Shown here: positions 5,552 to 7,958 of the stretch, one piece after another
How positions within the stretch are numbered: position 1 is the stretch's first letter
Layout: every line of letters starts with the position of its first letter
Source: Maricaulis sp.
GTDB taxonomy: Bacteria > Pseudomonadota > Alphaproteobacteria > Caulobacterales > Maricaulaceae
Direction of reading: 5' to 3'
Assembly (NCBI GenBank): GCA_002694345.1
Contig: NZLV01000165.1
Location: forward strand, 1 to 7,958
DNA: 7,958 bases
Notes under the pieces: model-generated
What the model saw: the letters and a program-made list of their open reading frames with translations, nothing else
Told to the model about the DNA's origin: nothing
Database searches by the model: none
Made by a program: the position numbers and the translations under genes

Positions 5552-6328
5552 CTAGCGGTGCTTGAAATGCGCCGCCCGCTTTTCCGCGAACGCCGCCATG
5601 CCCTCAGTCTGATCCTCGAGCGAGAATTGCGACTGGAAGACGCGACGCTCGAACAGGATACCCTCGGTCAGACCCACCTCAAAGGAGCGGTTGATCGTTT
5701 CCTTGGTCATCATGGCCACCGGCAAGGATTTGGCCGCGATGGTCTCGGCGGCTTCCATGACGACGTCCATCAGATCCTCGGCCGGCACGACGCGCGACAC
5801 CAGTCCGGCCCGCTCGGCTTCCTCGGCATCCATCATCCGGCCGGTGAGGCACAGATCCATGGCCTTGGCCTTGGACACGGCCCGCGGCAGGCGCTGGGTT
5901 CCGCCGGCGCCGGGCATCACGCCCAGATTGATTTCCGGCTGACCGAATTTGGCGTTCTGCGAGGCAATGATGAAATCGCACATCATGGCAATCTCACAGC
6001 CACCGCCCAGCGCATAGCCGGACACGGCGGCGATGATCGGCTTGCGGAAACGCGCCACGGACTCCCAGGTCTTCGCGAACGGGTCATTCAGATAGAGGCT
6101 GACCTGATCACGGGCCTGCAATTCCTTGATGTCGGCGCCCGCAGCGAACGCCTTCTTCGAACCGGTGAGGATGACGCAGCCAATGCCTTCATCACTTTCG
6201 AACGCAGCCAGGGCGGCCGTCAGTTCGGTGGTGAGTTCATCGCACAGCGCATTGAGCGCTTCGGGACGGTTGAGCGTGACAACACCCACCCGGCCTTCAG
6301 TCTTCACCTGTATCGTCTTGTAGGCCAT
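5552..6328 (-). CDS. Enoyl-CoA hydratase (crotonase family)
   Basis: It likely hydrates trans-2-enoyl-CoA to L-3-hydroxyacyl-CoA in fatty-acid beta-oxidation or related CoA pathways in the cytosol. The 258-residue protein strongly resembles mitochondrial short-chain crotonase. The oxyanion-hole segment FAAGADIKEL is at 61-70. GYALGGGCE (104-112) supplies the second oxyanion glycine and catalytic E112, and FGQPEINLG (128-136) supplies catalytic E132; these correspond to rat E144 and E164. GAGGTQRL (140-147) follows. Both glutamates favour a true hydratase over isomerase or decarboxylase relatives. I chose ATG 6326-6328 because GGAG lies 6 nt upstream; the ATG at 6340 would overlap that site. 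Names such as echA or paaF are used for such genes, but the chain-length preference cannot be read. Probably monocistronic, with a likely own promoter. An echA gene near mutM, rpsT and dnaA is common in relatives. Confidence 0.95.
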   Translation of the reverse strand: MAYKTIQVKTEGRVGVVTLNRPEALNALCDELTTELTAALAAFESDEGIGCVILTGSKKAFAAGADIKELQARDQVSLYLNDPFAKTWESVARFRKPIIAAVSGYALGGGCEIAMMCDFIIASQNAKFGQPEINLGVMPGAGGTQRLPRAVSKAKAMDLCLTGRMMDAEEAERAGLVSRVVPAEDLMDVVMEAAETIAAKSLPVAMMTKETINRSFEVGLTEGILFERRVFQSQFSLEDQTEGMAAFAEKRAAHFKHR

Positions 6329-6348
6329 TCGGCACTCCATGTGACGGT

Positions 6349-6381
6349 GCGCGGCTTGCTCCGCGCCAGAAAAACCGCGCC
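6349..6381 (-). promoter_or_regulatory. Hairpin and direct repeat in the enoyl-CoA hydratase leader
   Basis: GCGCGG (6349-6354) and CCGCGC (6361-6366) form a perfect 6-bp stem with a 6-nt loop. CCGCGCC also occurs twice, at 6361-6367 and 6375-6381, separated by seven bases. Both lie between the candidate -10 and the start codon. It could be an operator or leader structure, but GC-rich chance is a fair alternative. Confidence 0.3.
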
Positions 6382-6410
6382 GCTATACCCCAGCGTGCTC
6401 CCAGCGTCGA
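6382..6410 (-). promoter_or_regulatory. Candidate promoter of the enoyl-CoA hydratase gene
   Basis: TCGACG (minus strand 6410-6405) and TATAGC (6387-6382) are spaced by 17 nt, each matching 4 of 6 consensus bases. It fits a separate transcription unit in the 122-bp gap after the TraB/GumN gene. Confidence 0.45.
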
Positions 6411-6450
6411 TAGCCGGAACAGGACGGGAGTCATTGCGGCGCGGCCAGCC

Positions 6451-7377
6451 CTATTGGCGGGTGACGCTGTAGCCCTGCGCCTGAAGCAGCGCGATCACGC
6501 CCTCCTCGCCGGGCAAATGTCCGGCGCCGACGGCGATGAAGTAGTCGCCTTCACCCTCCAGGCGCTCGATGATCTGGGGGACCCAGTTGTGATTGCGCTG
6601 CACGATAATCGCCTGATAGGCCTCCGGCGCTTCGTCGCGCATCTGCTCGAGGAAGAGCGAATTGACGGCGTCCATGTCACCCCGCGCCCAGGCCAGGACC
6701 ATGTCGTCCAGCTCCTGGGGCAGACGGTCCATTTCGCGCAGGCCTTCAACCAGGCCTTCCACCTGGGCCGTTTCGGACATGCCGGCGAGGAAGCCGAGCT
6801 GTTCTTCCGCGGTTTCGAAATAATCCATCGTCATGCCCTCATGCCGAGCTGAGAGCAGAACCAGCTCCACACCGGCATTGGGATCAAAGCCGAGCTGTTG
6901 CATCTGGCCGAGCGTCAGCACGATCTGGGCAAACCAGGGCCGCATCGGCTCCAGCATGGCCACACTGGCCCCCAGACGCGGGGCCATTTCGGCCAGCAGG
7001 GCCTGTCCGTCCGCGTCCAGCAGAGAGGTCAGGGTGACGCCGGGCGGATTGAAGGCCAGCTGCGGGATCAGGGCCTGCATGGTCTGCTGCGCTTCAGGGG
7101 AATGCACATCGGCTTCCAGCATGAGAATGTCGGACGCCGCAAACGCGTCCGTCACGGTTTCGGACTGCCAGTCCAGCTCCGCCGGCAGGATGTGGAAGGT
7201 CCCGAAAATATAGATGTCGGAATCCTCGTCGCCGATATGCCAGAGCGCAGGCGTCGCCTCGATCTGGGAGAAATCGGTCTGCATCTGCGCCTGGGCCGGA
7301 ACAGCCGACAGGCTGAGCCAACCGGCCAGGGCGGCCACACCGGTTGCGGCACGGCGAAGAGAAGAAGCAAGTCGCAT
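6451..7377 (-). CDS. Exported TraB/GumN-family protein (putative metalloprotease-like)
   Basis: From ATG 7375-7377 the product has 308 residues. A signal peptide is clear: basic n-region MRLASSLRRA, hydrophobic core ATGVAALAGWLSLSAV, then PAQA before Q31, so a periplasmic protein is likely. Family marks are GTFH (59-62) with a following E88 in LMLEAD, RNHNW (261-265) and GAGHL (284-288). These are the GxxH-type motifs and conserved Arg of the TraB/PrgY/GumN group, related to Tiki proteases. The bacterial members' function is poorly known, and peptide processing is only inferred from the superfamily. ATG 7405-7407 or 7402-7404 would lengthen the n-region by about ten residues but lack a ribosome site; 7377 has GGAG 10 nt upstream. 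Between mutM and the hydratase, with about 120-bp gaps on both sides, it looks independently transcribed. Confidence 0.9.
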   Translation of the reverse strand: MRLASSLRRAATGVAALAGWLSLSAVPAQAQMQTDFSQIEATPALWHIGDEDSDIYIFGTFHILPAELDWQSETVTDAFAASDILMLEADVHSPEAQQTMQALIPQLAFNPPGVTLTSLLDADGQALLAEMAPRLGASVAMLEPMRPWFAQIVLTLGQMQQLGFDPNAGVELVLLSARHEGMTMDYFETAEEQLGFLAGMSETAQVEGLVEGLREMDRLPQELDDMVLAWARGDMDAVNSLFLEQMRDEAPEAYQAIIVQRNHNWVPQIIERLEGEGDYFIAVGAGHLPGEEGVIALLQAQGYSVTRQ

Positions 7378-7499
7378 GGATCGGATACTCCGTTTCAGGT
7401 CCATCATGTGTGACAGGATTTGTAGGCGAGATCACGGCGAAAGGGGGCCGGGAACAGACCGGACCCTGTCCCCCCGGTCCCCGTCATCCGGACATCCGG
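7378..7499. other. Gap between mutM and the TraB/GumN gene
   Basis: These 122 bp hold two short GC-rich inverted repeats: CCGGA/TCCGG (7488-7499) directly after the mutM stop, and GGACC/GGTCC (7461-7480). Neither has a T-run, so no terminator is called. No clear promoter for the TraB/GumN gene was found. Confidence 0.4.
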
Positions 7500-7958
7500 T
7501 CAGCGTTGGCAGGTCGGGCAGAAGAAGGTCGAGCGGGCGGACTGCACGATGCGCTGGATGCGGCTGTCACAGCCCGGGTTGAGACAGGGTTCGCCCTCAC
7601 GGCCATAGGCCCGGAACCGGTGCTGGAAATAGCCCAGCGCCCCGTCCGCTGCCGCAAAGTCCTTCAGCGTGGAGCCGCCAGAGGCGATCGCCTCGTCGAT
7701 CACCGCCCGCACCTCCGGTGCCAGCCGGGCCGAACGCTTGCCGGGAATGCTGGCCGCCTGGCGCCGCGGCGAGATACCCGCCCGGTAAAGCGCCTCGCAG
7801 ACATAGATATTGCCCAGGCCGGCCACGATGCGCTGGTCGAGCAGGGCGGATTTGATCGGCGTCTTGCGCCCAGCAAGGGCCTCGTCGAGATAAGCGGCCG
7901 AAAACGCGTTGGAATTCGGCTCGGGCCCGAGCCCGATCAGGAAGGGCTGCGCCGCCTC
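7500..7958 (-). CDS. mutM: Formamidopyrimidine-DNA glycosylase, C-terminal part
   Basis: MutM (Fpg) is a bifunctional glycosylase/AP lyase that removes 8-oxoguanine and formamidopyrimidines. The gene enters from the right edge; 152 C-terminal residues are visible, roughly half of the usual 270-290. The catalytic N-terminal PE motif is therefore outside. Visible family marks are FLIGLGPEPNSNAF, the helix-two-turn-helix core IKSALLDQRIVAGLGNIYVCEAL, split by me as IKSALLDQRIV and AGLGNIYVCEAL, GGSTLKDF (probable DNA-contact loop), YGREGEPC, and a zinc finger CLNPGC ... FCPTCQR with four cysteines, ending in the typical QR. The stop is TGA at 7500-7502. The frame is open to the edge. Close linkage of mutM with rpsT and dnaA is common in related alphaproteobacteria. 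Confidence 0.97.
   Translation of the reverse strand, partial: EAAQPFLIGLGPEPNSNAFSAAYLDEALAGRKTPIKSALLDQRIVAGLGNIYVCEALYRAGISPRRQAASIPGKRSARLAPEVRAVIDEAIASGGSTLKDFAAADGALGYFQHRFRAYGREGEPCLNPGCDSRIQRIVQSARSTFFCPTCQR

Noticed and set aside
7461..7499. GC-rich inverted repeats after mutM as a terminator
   Set aside because: Stems are only 5 bp and no T-run follows on the transcribed strand.

Overview
The window looks like chromosomal DNA of a GC-rich alphaproteobacterium. It is probably a Maricaulis-like member of the Caulobacterales/Hyphomonadaceae group. Three things point there. The DnaA protein resembles the Caulobacter type: 490 residues with sensor-II arginine at position 357. The order mutM - echA - rpsT - dnaA is typical of this group. 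The dnaA promoter region carries a cluster of GANTC sites, the CcrM methylase target. The genus is an inference from recalled homologues; no search was run.

Every convincing gene lies on the minus strand, so transcription runs from high to low coordinates. From the right edge: the 3' half of mutM (DNA repair glycosylase); an exported TraB/GumN-family protein; an enoyl-CoA hydratase with its own probable promoter; rpsT (ribosomal protein S20) with a clear promoter and a very strong intrinsic terminator; a 486-bp regulatory stretch; then dnaA, dnaN and recF. The last two overlap by 4 bp and are probably translationally coupled. After a 299-bp gap comes the N-terminal part of a circularly permuted ATP-grasp protein, which runs off the left edge.

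Functionally the core is the replication-initiation block: initiator DnaA, sliding clamp DnaN and gap-repair protein RecF. The stretch between the rpsT terminator and dnaA is the richest non-coding part. It holds three GANTC sites in 26 bp, DnaA-box-like 9-mers, three TCCCCA hexamers resembling Caulobacter W-boxes, spaced A-tracts, and a leader hairpin that would mask the best Shine-Dalgarno sequence of dnaA. These features suggest autoregulated, methylation-sensitive and possibly translationally controlled dnaA expression, and could also mark an origin.

I see no mobile element, CRISPR array, tRNA or rRNA. No gene set in the window amounts to a new system. The best leads are regulatory (dnaA leader and promoter) and protein-level (DnaA lacks the usual box VII arginine finger).
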